Below are positions 44,168 to 53,490 of a stretch of DNA of 53,490 nt, piece after piece. The stretch is from Baumannia cicadellinicola str. Hc (Homalodisca coagulata) (GTDB lineage: Bacteria; Pseudomonadota; Gammaproteobacteria; Enterobacterales; Enterobacteriaceae). Made by a program: the position numbers and the translations under genes. Under the pieces are notes generated by a model. It ran no database searches. It saw only the letters and a list, made by a program, of their open reading frames with translations, and had not been told where the DNA came from. Every line of letters starts with the position of its first letter. Within the stretch, counting starts at the first letter, position 1. The DNA lies in the NCBI RefSeq assembly GCF_000013185.1, contig NC_007984.1, positions 294,043-347,532 on the forward strand. Reading direction: 5' to 3'.

Positions 44168-44660
44168 GAGTTAACCATATTTTTGTCTTTACTATTATAA
44201 ATAATAAATATTTTACTCATGGTATTCGCGATATAAATCATATAACTTGGTAAAAATATTTGTTACGTTAATATAATATTCCAACATTAAAATAGATAAT
44301 ATATAGATTTGATAGTGACTATGTCTATATGAAACAACATTTATTAAAATTCAACTAACAATTAAATTTTACAACAAAAATAAACTTTAATTATTAATTA
44401 GCTGTTATTTTTTAATTTATTATAAATTAATATAATAGATATATTATACATAAAGTATATAATTAATGCGACTTTTTAGTGTATTGTTATGCTAGTGATG
44501 AAGATTCTCTTTTACTTAGAATAGCTATTCTAAGCTAATTTAATTTATAATAAAGATTTATATTATTTATTTTTTACTACTTTAAGTAAGTACTACATTT
44601 AGTAAATAATTTACTATTATATAATATAATAAATAATATATATTATTACTTTTTGCCTAT
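44168..44660. other. Gap ruvC/aspS where yebC and nudB are missing
   Basis: This 493-bp A+T-rich gap is the longest in the window. It shows no gene and no readable yebC or nudB remnant. Its only clear feature is a 20-bp perfect palindrome at 44515-44534. The ruvC promoter should lie here but was not identified. Confidence 0.6.
44515..44534. repeat. 20-bp perfect palindrome downstream of aspS
   Basis: CTTAGAATAG is followed directly by CTATTCTAAG. As RNA it would fold into an 8-bp stem with loop AGCT, 126 bases past the aspS stop. On the minus strand no U-tract follows. It may be an aspS terminator, an operator or a relic. Confidence 0.5.
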
Positions 44661-46430
44661 TTAAATTTTATTCTTATCAAGAATCTCGATAGATAACTCT
44701 TTTAATGCTATAGTATTACCTATACTAGGAGCTTCTGTCATTAGATCTATAGCAGTAGTAGTTTTTGGGAATGCGATTACATCGCGTATATTTTCTGTAC
44801 TTGTTAGTAGCATAACAAGGCGATCAAGACCAAATGCAAAACCAGCATGGGGAGGAGCACCATATTTTAATGCATCAATGAAAAAACCAAATTTTGAGGA
44901 TTGTTCATTTCTAGTCATCCCTAATATACTAAATATAGTTTGTTGTAACTCAGCACAGTGAATTCGTACTGAACCACTACCGACTTCATATCCGTTAATT
45001 ACCATATCATAAGCATTAGCTTTTGCTTTTAATGGATATTGTAATAGAGTTGGTATATCAATGTTTTTAGGTGCCGTAAATGGATGATGTACAGCATGTA
45101 AATTACCTTCATCATCTTTCTCAAACATGGGAAAATCTACGATCCATAGCGGAGCCCAACTATTTTCTCTATTTAATTTTAGATCACAACCTAACTTAAT
45201 TCTTAAAGCCCCCATCACATTGTTAATAATGTTATTATTACCAGCTGCAAAGAATAAAATATCACCATCACAAGCTCCAGTACGTTCTATAATACTCATT
45301 ATATCTTCTGGTAATAGATATTTTGTTATAGAACTTTGTGTTGTTTTTACTCCGTCTTTGCCCTGATAAACTTTCATCCATATAATAAATTTAATACCAT
45401 AAGTTTGAATATACTTCTCGTATTTTTTAATATCATTAAGGCTTAATTTAGCACCGTTAGGTACGCGTAGTGCTACTACTCGGTTTTTAATATCCTTAGC
45501 TATATCAGCTAAAATTGTACATGTAGTATTTTTAACTAAATCTACTACATCAACTATTTCAATAGGATTTCTTAAATCAGGTTTATCAGAACCAAAACGA
45601 TACATAGCTGCCGTATAGCTCATATACTGAAAATTTTCTAGTTCTACTTCTTGAATTTCACGCCATAAATGACGAACCAAATCTTCCATTATTTTACATA
45701 TTTGTTCTGCGTTTATAAATGACGCTTCTACATCTATTTGAGTAAATTCAGGTTGTCTATCTGCACGCAAATCTTCATCACGAAAACATTTAACAATCTG
45801 ATAATAACGATCGAAACCTGATATCATAAGTAATTGTTTAAATAATTGTGGTGATTGCGGTAGTGCATAAAATTGTCCTTTATGAACACGGCTTGGTACT
45901 AAGTAGTCACGAGCTCCTTCTGGAGTAGTTTTTGTTAGCATTGGTGTTTCTATATCCAAGAAACCTTTCTTTTCCATAAAATGGCGAACTAAGCTAGTAA
46001 TTTTGGCGCGTAATTTTAGGCGTTGTGCCATTTCCGGATTTCGTAAATCTAAATAGCGAAATTTTAATCGTTGTTCTTCATTATTATGAAAGTTAATATC
46101 TAATGGTAGTGGTTGTGAACTATTCAGTATAGTAAGGTTTGTAGCTAAAACTTCTATTTCTCCCGTTGTTATATTATAGTTAATTTGTTTATCTAAACGA
46201 GTACGTACAATACCATGTAATTGTATGCAAAAGTCATTACGTAATTTTGCCGCATTAGAAAAAATACTTGGATGCGTTAAATCAAAAACAACTTGTACTC
46301 TGCCTTCTCTATCACTAAGTTCAATAAAAATTAAGCGACCAAGATTTCTATAGCGATAAACCCAACCACATAGAATAACTTCTTGCCCAAGATGTGATTT
46401 ATTTAGTTGTCCGCAGTATATAGTACGCAT
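44661..46430 (-). CDS. aspS: Aspartyl-tRNA synthetase
   Basis: Class IIb synthetase that charges tRNA-Asp. The start at ATG 46430 ([18 protein letters not shown], 589 residues; 590 in E. coli) agrees with the family; a TTG just upstream only lengthens the open frame. An N-terminal OB anticodon domain precedes motif 2 ([18 protein letters not shown]), the bacterial GAD insertion and motif 3 ([13 protein letters not shown]). AAAAAGGAC lies about 12 bases before the ATG, right after a hairpin. Confidence 0.98.
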   Translation of the reverse strand: MRTIYCGQLNKSHLGQEVILCGWVYRYRNLGRLIFIELSDREGRVQVVFDLTHPSIFSNAAKLRNDFCIQLHGIVRTRLDKQINYNITTGEIEVLATNLTILNSSQPLPLDINFHNNEEQRLKFRYLDLRNPEMAQRLKLRAKITSLVRHFMEKKGFLDIETPMLTKTTPEGARDYLVPSRVHKGQFYALPQSPQLFKQLLMISGFDRYYQIVKCFRDEDLRADRQPEFTQIDVEASFINAEQICKIMEDLVRHLWREIQEVELENFQYMSYTAAMYRFGSDKPDLRNPIEIVDVVDLVKNTTCTILADIAKDIKNRVVALRVPNGAKLSLNDIKKYEKYIQTYGIKFIIWMKVYQGKDGVKTTQSSITKYLLPEDIMSIIERTGACDGDILFFAAGNNNIINNVMGALRIKLGCDLKLNRENSWAPLWIVDFPMFEKDDEGNLHAVHHPFTAPKNIDIPTLLQYPLKAKANAYDMVINGYEVGSGSVRIHCAELQQTIFSILGMTRNEQSSKFGFFIDALKYGAPPHAGFAFGLDRLVMLLTSTENIRDVIAFPKTTTAIDLMTEAPSIGNTIALKELSIEILDKNKI

Positions 46431-46448
46431 CAAGAATATGGTCCTTTT

Positions 46449-46471
46449 TATTGATTAATAAAAAATCAATA
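46449..46471 (-). promoter_or_regulatory. Hairpin next to the aspS ribosome-binding site
   Basis: TATTGATT and AATCAATA pair around a 7-base A/T loop. In the aspS mRNA the stem ends immediately before AAAAAGGAC. It could hold the ribosome site open or act as a weak upstream terminator. Confidence 0.35.
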
Positions 46472-46654
46472 TTATGAAAATATTTGATTAAAGATAAAAT
46501 CGAAAAAGCTAATTTTAAATAGATATCGTTCATTAAATATAATTGATTTTGTTCATCAAATTAATTATTACTAAATTCATCTATCTATATAATAGATAAT
46601 TTTAATAGAACAAAATTAATATTTTACTACGGCAGCTATAATTCTATTTATTCT

Positions 46655-47389
46655 TTAAAAATTATTAAATTCAGGAATGATACATTTGTTTTTTTGTTGT
46701 AAAAAACTTAAAACTCTTTGTGGAGAAACATTAAGGATACGATCTATTGGAAATGATTCTTCTTGTAAAATACGCTGACAATGATGAAAATTTCCTAATG
46801 ACCAAGAGATATGAGAGTCAGATCCAAGAGATAACCAACCATTAGCATCACGAACAGCTGCTACTATTGCACGACAATTAGGTTCACTACCTACTCTTGA
46901 ATGAGTAAAAGAAGAATTATTGAGTTCTAATGCAACCTGATAACGTGCGGCTGCTGTAGCTATAGCAGAAATATCAACAGGGTAATTTGGATTACCAGGA
47001 TGGCTAATAATATGTACTTGACCTTGTGCCATAGTTGCAATCATAGCAGTTGTATGCGTTTTAACATCTTGTGGTGGAAAAACCGTCTCATGAAAACCTG
47101 CAATAACTAAATCAAGTTTAGTAAATTTATTGGTATAATCAATATCACCATTAATATTTTTAATATTAGCTTCAATACCACGTAACACACCAATACCATT
47201 AATAATACGTGGCCAAATACGCATATTTATAAAATAATACTCATGTGGAGAATCAACCATATCTGGACCATGATCTGTAATAGCAATTAATTTTATACCT
47301 TTTTGTTTAGCCTCAGCTATATAATCTTGTAGTGTGCTATAAGCATGAGTACTAGCAATAGTATGTACATGTAGATCCACGGGATACAT
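46655..47389 (-). CDS. ycdX: PHP-family phosphatase YcdX
   Basis: Zinc-dependent phosphoesterase of the PHP fold with an ill-defined physiological substrate. The protein has 244 residues (245 in E. coli). Metal ligands are visible in DLHVHT (H7, H9), TDHGPD, GFHE, SHPGNP and GSDSH, so the trinuclear site is complete. AAGGA precedes the ATG. In E. coli ycdX lies near the tRNA gene serX, and here a tRNA-Ser(GGA) lies 234 bp upstream, preserving that linkage. Confidence 0.94.
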
Positions 47390-47623
47390 ACATTATCCTT
47401 TATGAAAAAATTTTTGAAACGGATTATTAGTAATTTCTTTTGATTATAGTATGCATTTCATATACAGCATAATTTAATACTTTATGACTTTATGAAAAGT
47501 AGCTTTTATATGTAAAATATCATATACTTTATGTATATACAAGATGTTTTAGATTAGATAAAATTCACGTTAAGAATTTACCTAGTTATACAATTAACTA
47601 TTCTAGATAAAATAAATAGTTAT

Positions 47624-47713
47624 GGTGAGGTGTCCGAGTGGATTAAGGAACAAGTTTGGAAAGCTTGTATATATTAAACTGTATCGAGGGTTCGAATCCC
47701 TCTCTCACCGACA
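47624..47713 (+). tRNA. serX: tRNA-Ser, anticodon GGA
   Basis: A class II tRNA close to E. coli serW/serX. The acceptor stem is GGTGAGG/TCTCACC with a G-T pair at 7-66, the anticodon GGA is at 47658-47660, the long variable arm is ATATA/TGTAT, and the T stem GAGGG/CCCTC flanks TTCGAAT. The discriminator G is at 47710 and is followed by ACA, not CCA, so the mature end needs CCA-adding enzyme. It reads TCC and TCT. It faces serS tail to tail. Confidence 0.95.
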
Positions 47714-47732
47714 ATTAATGGATAACTAATAA

Positions 47733-49025
47733 CTATCCAAGTATAGTTAATCCTTGCATATATGATCTTAGTGATTTTGGTACTTCAATTCTTCCATCTG
47801 CTAACTGGTAATTTTCTAGTATGGCAATAAGAGTACGACCAATAGCTAAACCAGAACCATTTATAGTATGTAAAAAACGTAATTGTTTATCTTTTTTATT
47901 ACGATAACGTGCAAGTACACGGCGTGTTTGAAAATCACTAGTATTAGAGCAAGAAGATACCTCACAATAAATGTTTTGTGATGGTAGCCATACTTCTAGA
48001 TCATAAGTTTTACTTGATGCAAAACCTGTATCGCCTGTGCATAATAAGACTTTACGATAATGTAGATTTAATAATTGCAGTACTTTTTCAGCATGCTTAG
48101 TCATTTCTTCTAGTGCTATCATCGAATGTTCCGGTTTAATAGCCTGAACCATCTCTACTTTATCAAATTGATGCATTCTGATTAGACCATGTGTATCACG
48201 TCCATATGAGCCTGCTTCAGCACGAAAACATGGTGTATTAGCTGTCATTTTTAGAGGTAAAATATTTTCATCAAAAATTTTATCACGTAGTAGATTAATT
48301 AATGGTACTTCTGCTGTTGGTATTAAAGTATAAATATTTGATATATTTTCTTTATTTATAGATTGTATATGAAATAAATCTTCATAAAATTTAGGTAAAT
48401 GGCCAGTACCATATAACGAAGTGCGATTAACTAAATATGGTAAATAGTACTCTTCATAACCATGTTGTTGAGTATGTAAGTCTAACATAAATTGTGATAG
48501 TGCGCGGTATAAACGAGCAATTTGTCCCCTTATTACGACAAAACGTGTTCCAGCTAGTTTTACCCCAGCTGTAAAATCTATATTACCCGTTATATAACCT
48601 AAATTAACATGATCTTTTATTGGAAAATTATACTTACGTGGTTCACCCCAGCGTTTTATTTCAATATTATCTTTTTTATCACTACCATAAGGTACATCAT
48701 CAGCTGGAATATTAGGTAATAAAAGCATATAGTCATTAATTAATTGTTTTAATGAAGATAGTTCTGATTTTGTTTGTTTTAATTGTTCATTAATTTGATT
48801 AATTTCTTGACATAGTATAGTAATATTTTCTCCGTTAGCTTTTGCCAGATTAACTATTCTTGATTTTGACTTACGTATAAATTGTAGATGTTCTTTTTTA
48901 ATTTGTAATTGTTTACGGAGTGCTTCTTGTTGATTAACTTTATCTACCGCTAATAAAAAATTTTTGCTAGCTAATTTTTTAGCTACTATTTTTATATCAT
49001 GACGTAATAAGTATGGATCAAGCAT
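47733..49025 (-). CDS. serS: Seryl-tRNA synthetase
   Basis: Class IIa enzyme that charges tRNA-Ser and tRNA-Sec. The protein has 430 residues, as in E. coli. A long antiparallel coiled-coil arm (about 30-100), which grips the variable arm of tRNA-Ser, precedes the catalytic core with TAEVPL, motif 2 ([26 protein letters not shown]) shown by its key FRAEAGS and HQFDKVE, and motif 3 ([16 protein letters not shown]). Its stop lies 19 bases from the convergent tRNA-Ser gene. rarA, normally beside lolA, is absent. Confidence 0.98.
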   Translation of the reverse strand: MLDPYLLRHDIKIVAKKLASKNFLLAVDKVNQQEALRKQLQIKKEHLQFIRKSKSRIVNLAKANGENITILCQEINQINEQLKQTKSELSSLKQLINDYMLLLPNIPADDVPYGSDKKDNIEIKRWGEPRKYNFPIKDHVNLGYITGNIDFTAGVKLAGTRFVVIRGQIARLYRALSQFMLDLHTQQHGYEEYYLPYLVNRTSLYGTGHLPKFYEDLFHIQSINKENISNIYTLIPTAEVPLINLLRDKIFDENILPLKMTANTPCFRAEAGSYGRDTHGLIRMHQFDKVEMVQAIKPEHSMIALEEMTKHAEKVLQLLNLHYRKVLLCTGDTGFASSKTYDLEVWLPSQNIYCEVSSCSNTSDFQTRRVLARYRNKKDKQLRFLHTINGSGLAIGRTLIAILENYQLADGRIEVPKSLRSYMQGLTILG

Positions 49026-49174
49026 ATTTACCTACATCTTTTTTATTTGGTTAAAGTAATATACTAAGATATAATTATTATATATAATGTATATTTTTCT
49101 ATAATCAGTTTTTAGAGCTAAAAGCTATCTTTTTATTAAGATAAATCATACTTTAATTTTAACAAGATTAAATA

Positions 49175-49801
49175 TTAATTTCGTTGATCATCTAAAGTAA
49201 TACCTAATGGTAATTTTAATTTAAATTCATCAATATTTATTACTTTTTTATTCTGGTAGTTAAATATATAAGTATTACATAGACCATTTGATTCAAAAGA
49301 AGAAAAAGATTTTATTTTTCCATCTGAGGTAATATTAATTATTGCTTTATTGAAAGATCCTAAATTTAGTTTAGGAACTAATATAAAATTATCTCCTTGT
49401 CTTTTTACATTAAACTTTTTCCAATCTGAATTACGGTTATAAACAATTAGTAACAATGGAGTATTATTTATTATTTCTTTTAACCAACTTATCATTACTT
49501 GTTCAACAAATGGATTATAAAACCATAGTGTTTTTCCATCAGAAATTAATACACTTTCATCTGGTGATATCATTTGTAATTTAAAATAATTAGGCAATTT
49601 TATCCATATTTTACCTATATTTTTTTGTATTAACATGCCTTCTGAGCTTGTTGTGTTTTGAATAAAGTCAGCGTAAAAATTATGAATTTCAGTTAAGCGA
49701 TGTCGTAATATATTAGTATTATTTGCAAAAACGCATTGAGTAGGTATAAATAAATATACTAGTAGTATTATTTTACTGAACTTTTTATGAAAAATAAACA
49801 T
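49175..49801 (-). CDS. lolA: Periplasmic lipoprotein carrier LolA
   Basis: Carries lipoproteins from the LolCDE transporter to LolB. The protein has 208 residues (203 in E. coli). A signal peptide runs to about residue 26 (VFA-NN). Conserved segments include IHNFYADFIQ, DESVLISDGKTLWFYNPFVEQV and the end PLGITLDDQRN. It sits between ftsK and serS as in E. coli, without rarA. With lolB it shows that lipoprotein sorting to an outer membrane persists. Confidence 0.95.
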   Translation of the reverse strand: MFIFHKKFSKIILLVYLFIPTQCVFANNTNILRHRLTEIHNFYADFIQNTTSSEGMLIQKNIGKIWIKLPNYFKLQMISPDESVLISDGKTLWFYNPFVEQVMISWLKEIINNTPLLLIVYNRNSDWKKFNVKRQGDNFILVPKLNLGSFNKAIINITSDGKIKSFSSFESNGLCNTYIFNYQNKKVINIDEFKLKLPLGITLDDQRN

Positions 49802-49902
49802 AATCTATATTATTATATCATAGTAATAAATACAGTATACTATACTAATATTAGTATGTAGACCTACTAAATTTTTAGATCGTTGTTACAGATAAGAAAA
49901 AA

Positions 49903-51930
49903 TTAAGAATTATTGGCTATTTTTTTCCAGTAGTTAACTACTGCATATATCTCTTCATCCTGTACAAAAACACCATGCACTCGTATGGGTAATGAAGAAT
50001 TAGAAGCAAGATAAAGCATATCTCCCATACCAAGTAAAGACTCTGCACCAGATTGATCTAAAATAGTTCGTGAATCTATTTTACTAGATACAGCAAAAGC
50101 AATACGAGTTGGAATATTTGCTTTTATTAGACCAGTAATTACATCTACTGATGGACGTTGTGTAGCAAGCACTAAATGAATACCAGAAGCTCTAGCTTTT
50201 TGTGCTAAACGAATAATTAGTTCTTCGATATTTTTCCCCATAATCATCATTAAATCCGCTAATTCATCTATTATTATTACAATATATGGTAATATTTCTG
50301 TAGTATTAATCTTAGTATACTTTGATAATTTTTTTGCTTGAAGATATTTATTATAATTAGTTAAATTACGTACCCCAATTGTAGACATTAATTGGTAACG
50401 TCTTTCCATTTCGCCAATACACCAATTTAATACATTAGCTACATTATTCATATTTGTAATAACATCTGTTAAAAGATGCGGGATATCTTGATAAATAGAT
50501 AATTCTAACATTTTAGGATCAATCATAATAAAACGTACTTCTTTTGGTGTAGCTTTATATAGCATACTTAAAATCATAGCATTGATGGCTACTGATTTTC
50601 CTGATCCGGTAGTACCTGCTACTAATAAATGAGGCATATCAATTAAATTAACTATAACTGTATTACCAATAATATTTTTTCCTAAGGCTAAAGATAATGG
50701 TGAAGTGACATTACGAAACTGTTCACTATTAAATACTTCACGTACAGAAATTATTTGGCGTTGCTTATTAGCAATATCCAAACCTACATAAGGTTTACCA
50801 GGAATAATTTCTACTAAATGTACTTTATTTGTTGATAAAGCACGGGCTAGATCTAAAACTAAACTAGAAATACGAGATACTTTTACACCAGGTGCTAAAT
50901 CTAACTCAAAACGGGTAATAACTGGTCCTGAAAATATTCCTACTACTTTTACTTGTATATGATAACTAGCTAAACAGTTTTCTATTAAACTTGCTGTTTG
51001 CTCTAAAAGACTTATATCAGTTTTAGGTTTATCTTTTAAATTATTAGTTAATAGATCTATTGTAGGTAATTTTATAGAAGATTTATTAAAATAATTATCT
51101 ATTTTAGCGATCTTTTTGTTTATTGAATTATGTTGTTCCGATGTAGATTGGTTACTATTAGCATTGATTATTAGATATTTTTTGCGATTTATAGTTAAAG
51201 GATATTTAGTTATGTGATTTATACAATGTAATTTTTTAGCTTTATTTAATTTTTTATTATCTAATTTTTTTTTGCTTAAATTTTTATTACAAATATAAAT
51301 GATTCTACTAACTATTAGTTTAGTTAATAGAATTAATAAATTAGTGATTTTTTTTATAATATTTTTTAATAAATTATCTACTATTAATAATATGCTAATA
51401 ATTAGACTTATTAATAATAATTTTGTTGTTTGTATTTTATCAAACCAATGCAATAAGGTACTACTAAAAAAGTAGCCAATTAATCCACCAGATGGAAAAT
51501 TATATAAATTTTTTATATAAAGAGTAACTAAACTACAGGATGTAAAAAGTAATATTAAATAACAGATAAACTTAAAAGTTATAGTTAATAAATTTATTTT
51601 ATAACGATTTAAAAAGATGAAATAGCTATAAAATAAAATTTTAAATGGTATAATATATGCTATTATACCAAAATATACTAATAAAGTTTTGGCTAAATAT
51701 GCTCCAATTTTCCCACCTAAGTTATGAACCTGAACGTAGGAACTAATTTTTAACTGGCATATATTATCAGCACTAAAACTAATAAGAATTACTATTAAAT
51801 ACAATACTAAAATACTAACTATAGCTAGTATTATCATTGGTAATAACTGATTTTTAATTTTATATAGAAAGAATGTTCTATGTTGTATAGATTCCTGGTT
51901 CAAAACCAAGGGCTCCAATTTATCAATCAA
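49903..51930 (-). CDS. ftsK: DNA translocase FtsK, truncated (no gamma domain)
   Basis: Septal DNA pump that also anchors late divisome proteins. The protein has 675 residues against 1329 in E. coli. The N-terminal region has about four membrane helices (to about residue 195). A short lysine- and asparagine-rich linker replaces the long proline/glutamine linker. The alpha-beta motor is complete, with Walker A GTTGSGKS near 437-444, DELADLMM and [12 protein letters not shown]. The protein stops at [13 protein letters not shown], before the winged-helix gamma domain that reads KOPS and activates XerD. No gamma remnant is seen downstream. Confidence 0.96.
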   Translation of the reverse strand: MIDKLEPLVLNQESIQHRTFFLYKIKNQLLPMIILAIVSILVLYLIVILISFSADNICQLKISSYVQVHNLGGKIGAYLAKTLLVYFGIIAYIIPFKILFYSYFIFLNRYKINLLTITFKFICYLILLFTSCSLVTLYIKNLYNFPSGGLIGYFFSSTLLHWFDKIQTTKLLLISLIISILLIVDNLLKNIIKKITNLLILLTKLIVSRIIYICNKNLSKKKLDNKKLNKAKKLHCINHITKYPLTINRKKYLIINANSNQSTSEQHNSINKKIAKIDNYFNKSSIKLPTIDLLTNNLKDKPKTDISLLEQTASLIENCLASYHIQVKVVGIFSGPVITRFELDLAPGVKVSRISSLVLDLARALSTNKVHLVEIIPGKPYVGLDIANKQRQIISVREVFNSEQFRNVTSPLSLALGKNIIGNTVIVNLIDMPHLLVAGTTGSGKSVAINAMILSMLYKATPKEVRFIMIDPKMLELSIYQDIPHLLTDVITNMNNVANVLNWCIGEMERRYQLMSTIGVRNLTNYNKYLQAKKLSKYTKINTTEILPYIVIIIDELADLMMIMGKNIEELIIRLAQKARASGIHLVLATQRPSVDVITGLIKANIPTRIAFAVSSKIDSRTILDQSGAESLLGMGDMLYLASNSSLPIRVHGVFVQDEEIYAVVNYWKKIANNS

Positions 51931-52093
51931 ATTATTTAATAATGAAATAACATTTAATATAAGTCAATTATGGATTTTAATCTAAATACAATTTAAATTG
52001 TTATTAATTTATATTAATTATTTAATTTTTTAAAAAATATCAGTTATTTAATATTTTAAGTTAAAATATACTACTTTATTTGAGATAAGATAA

Positions 52094-53056
<963 letters not shown>

Positions 53057-53170
53057 TAGATTTTTTGAGTATAATTTATCTATCTAAATTCTTCAGCAAT
53101 TTAAAAATTAATCTACCATATTTTTATTAAAAGTATAATTAGTACTATAATAACTATATTTAGGATTCAT

Positions 53171-53389
53171 ATGACAAAAGAAGAAAGCATTGAAATACAA
53201 GGTATAGTATTAGATACATTAGCTAATGCTGTATTTCGGGTCGAACTAGAAAATGGTCATATAGTTACAGCACATATATCTGGTAAAATGCGTAAAAATT
53301 ACATTCGTATATTAACAGGTGATAAAGTGACAGTAGAGTTAACTCCATATGATCTAAAAAAAGGCCGAATTACGTTTCGTAGCCGCTAA
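53171..53389 (+). CDS. infA: Translation initiation factor IF-1
   Basis: Single OB-fold protein that occupies the A site of the 30S subunit during initiation. Its 72 residues equal the E. coli length, and the stretch from FRVELENGH to [13 protein letters not shown] is almost identical. AGGA lies six bases before the ATG. It follows trxB by 114 bp on the same strand. The clpA-aat-cydCD genes between these two in E. coli are not here. Confidence 0.98.
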
Positions 53390-53402
53390 TTTTTTAATTG
53401 TT

Positions 53403-53425
53403 ATAAAAATATAGATTATTTTTAT
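53403..53425 (+). terminator. A/T-only hairpin after infA
   Basis: ATAAAAATA, loop TAGAT and TATTTTTAT form a 9-bp stem starting 14 bases past the infA stop. It has no G-C pair, so it is a weak terminator candidate at best. Confidence 0.3.
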
Positions 53426-53490
53426 ATTTGGATAAATTATAACTTGTCTTTTAGCTTCTAAAAAAATAAATATCTTTAAATTAAAAATTT

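Overview
This window is a gene-dense, strongly A+T-rich stretch of a reduced gammaproteobacterial chromosome. Nearly every gene is a close, full-length relative of an Escherichia coli housekeeping gene, in short blocks that keep E. coli order but lack many of the intervening genes. No insertion sequence, phage, CRISPR array, toxin-antitoxin pair or rRNA was seen. Two tRNA genes are present. This pattern fits an obligate insect endosymbiont. Gene content and moderate reduction resemble the sharpshooter symbiont Baumannia cicadellinicola; that name is inferred from memory, not from a search.

Layout. 1-1722 is argS (5' end outside the window). 1773-8978, minus strand, is murJ-acpS-pdxJ-era-rnc-lepB-lepA. 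A plus-strand tRNA-Thr(CGU) precedes minus-strand valS-holC-pepA (9259-14132). nadE and prmC-prfA converge. lolB-ispE-prs-pth-ychF-fabI-rnb run on the plus strand (17677-24954). pyrF-lapA, ribA, cysB and topA follow, then yciC-yciI-cls-hns. htpX, ftnA and zwf are on minus; pykA and mntH on plus; ruvC-ruvA-ruvB, aspS and ycdX on minus. tRNA-Ser(GGA) meets serS tail to tail, then lolA and ftsK (minus), trxB and infA (plus).

Functions. The core is translation (four aminoacyl-tRNA synthetases, RF1 and its methylase, Pth, LepA, YchF, IF1), RNA processing (RNase III, RNase II), DNA upkeep (TopA, RuvABC, HolC, FtsK), envelope biogenesis (MurJ, LepB, LolA, LolB, LapA, cardiolipin synthase, FabI, AcpS) and cofactor or precursor supply (PdxJ, NadE, RibA, IspE, Prs, PyrF, Zwf, PykA). 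LolA plus LolB imply a functional outer membrane with lipoproteins. Missing neighbours, judged against remembered E. coli order, include recO, hemA, lapB, pgpB, acnA, the trp operon, yciA/yciB/tonB, hexR, lpxM-mepM-znuACB, yebC-nudB, rarA and lrp.

I found no convincing previously undescribed multi-gene system. The most useful observations are local. FtsK lacks its gamma domain. mntH, which looks like a Gram-positive-type Nramp transporter, sits where znuACB normally lies. nadE seems to have lost its ancestral ATG to ATT behind an intact Shine-Dalgarno. murJ has become coupled to acpS by a 4-base overlap. Several enzymes show unusual substitutions in signature motifs (Prs, YchF, Era, YciI, PykA). 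An operator-like palindrome lies at the predicted zwf start site, and tRNA-Ser has lost a perfect encoded CCA end.
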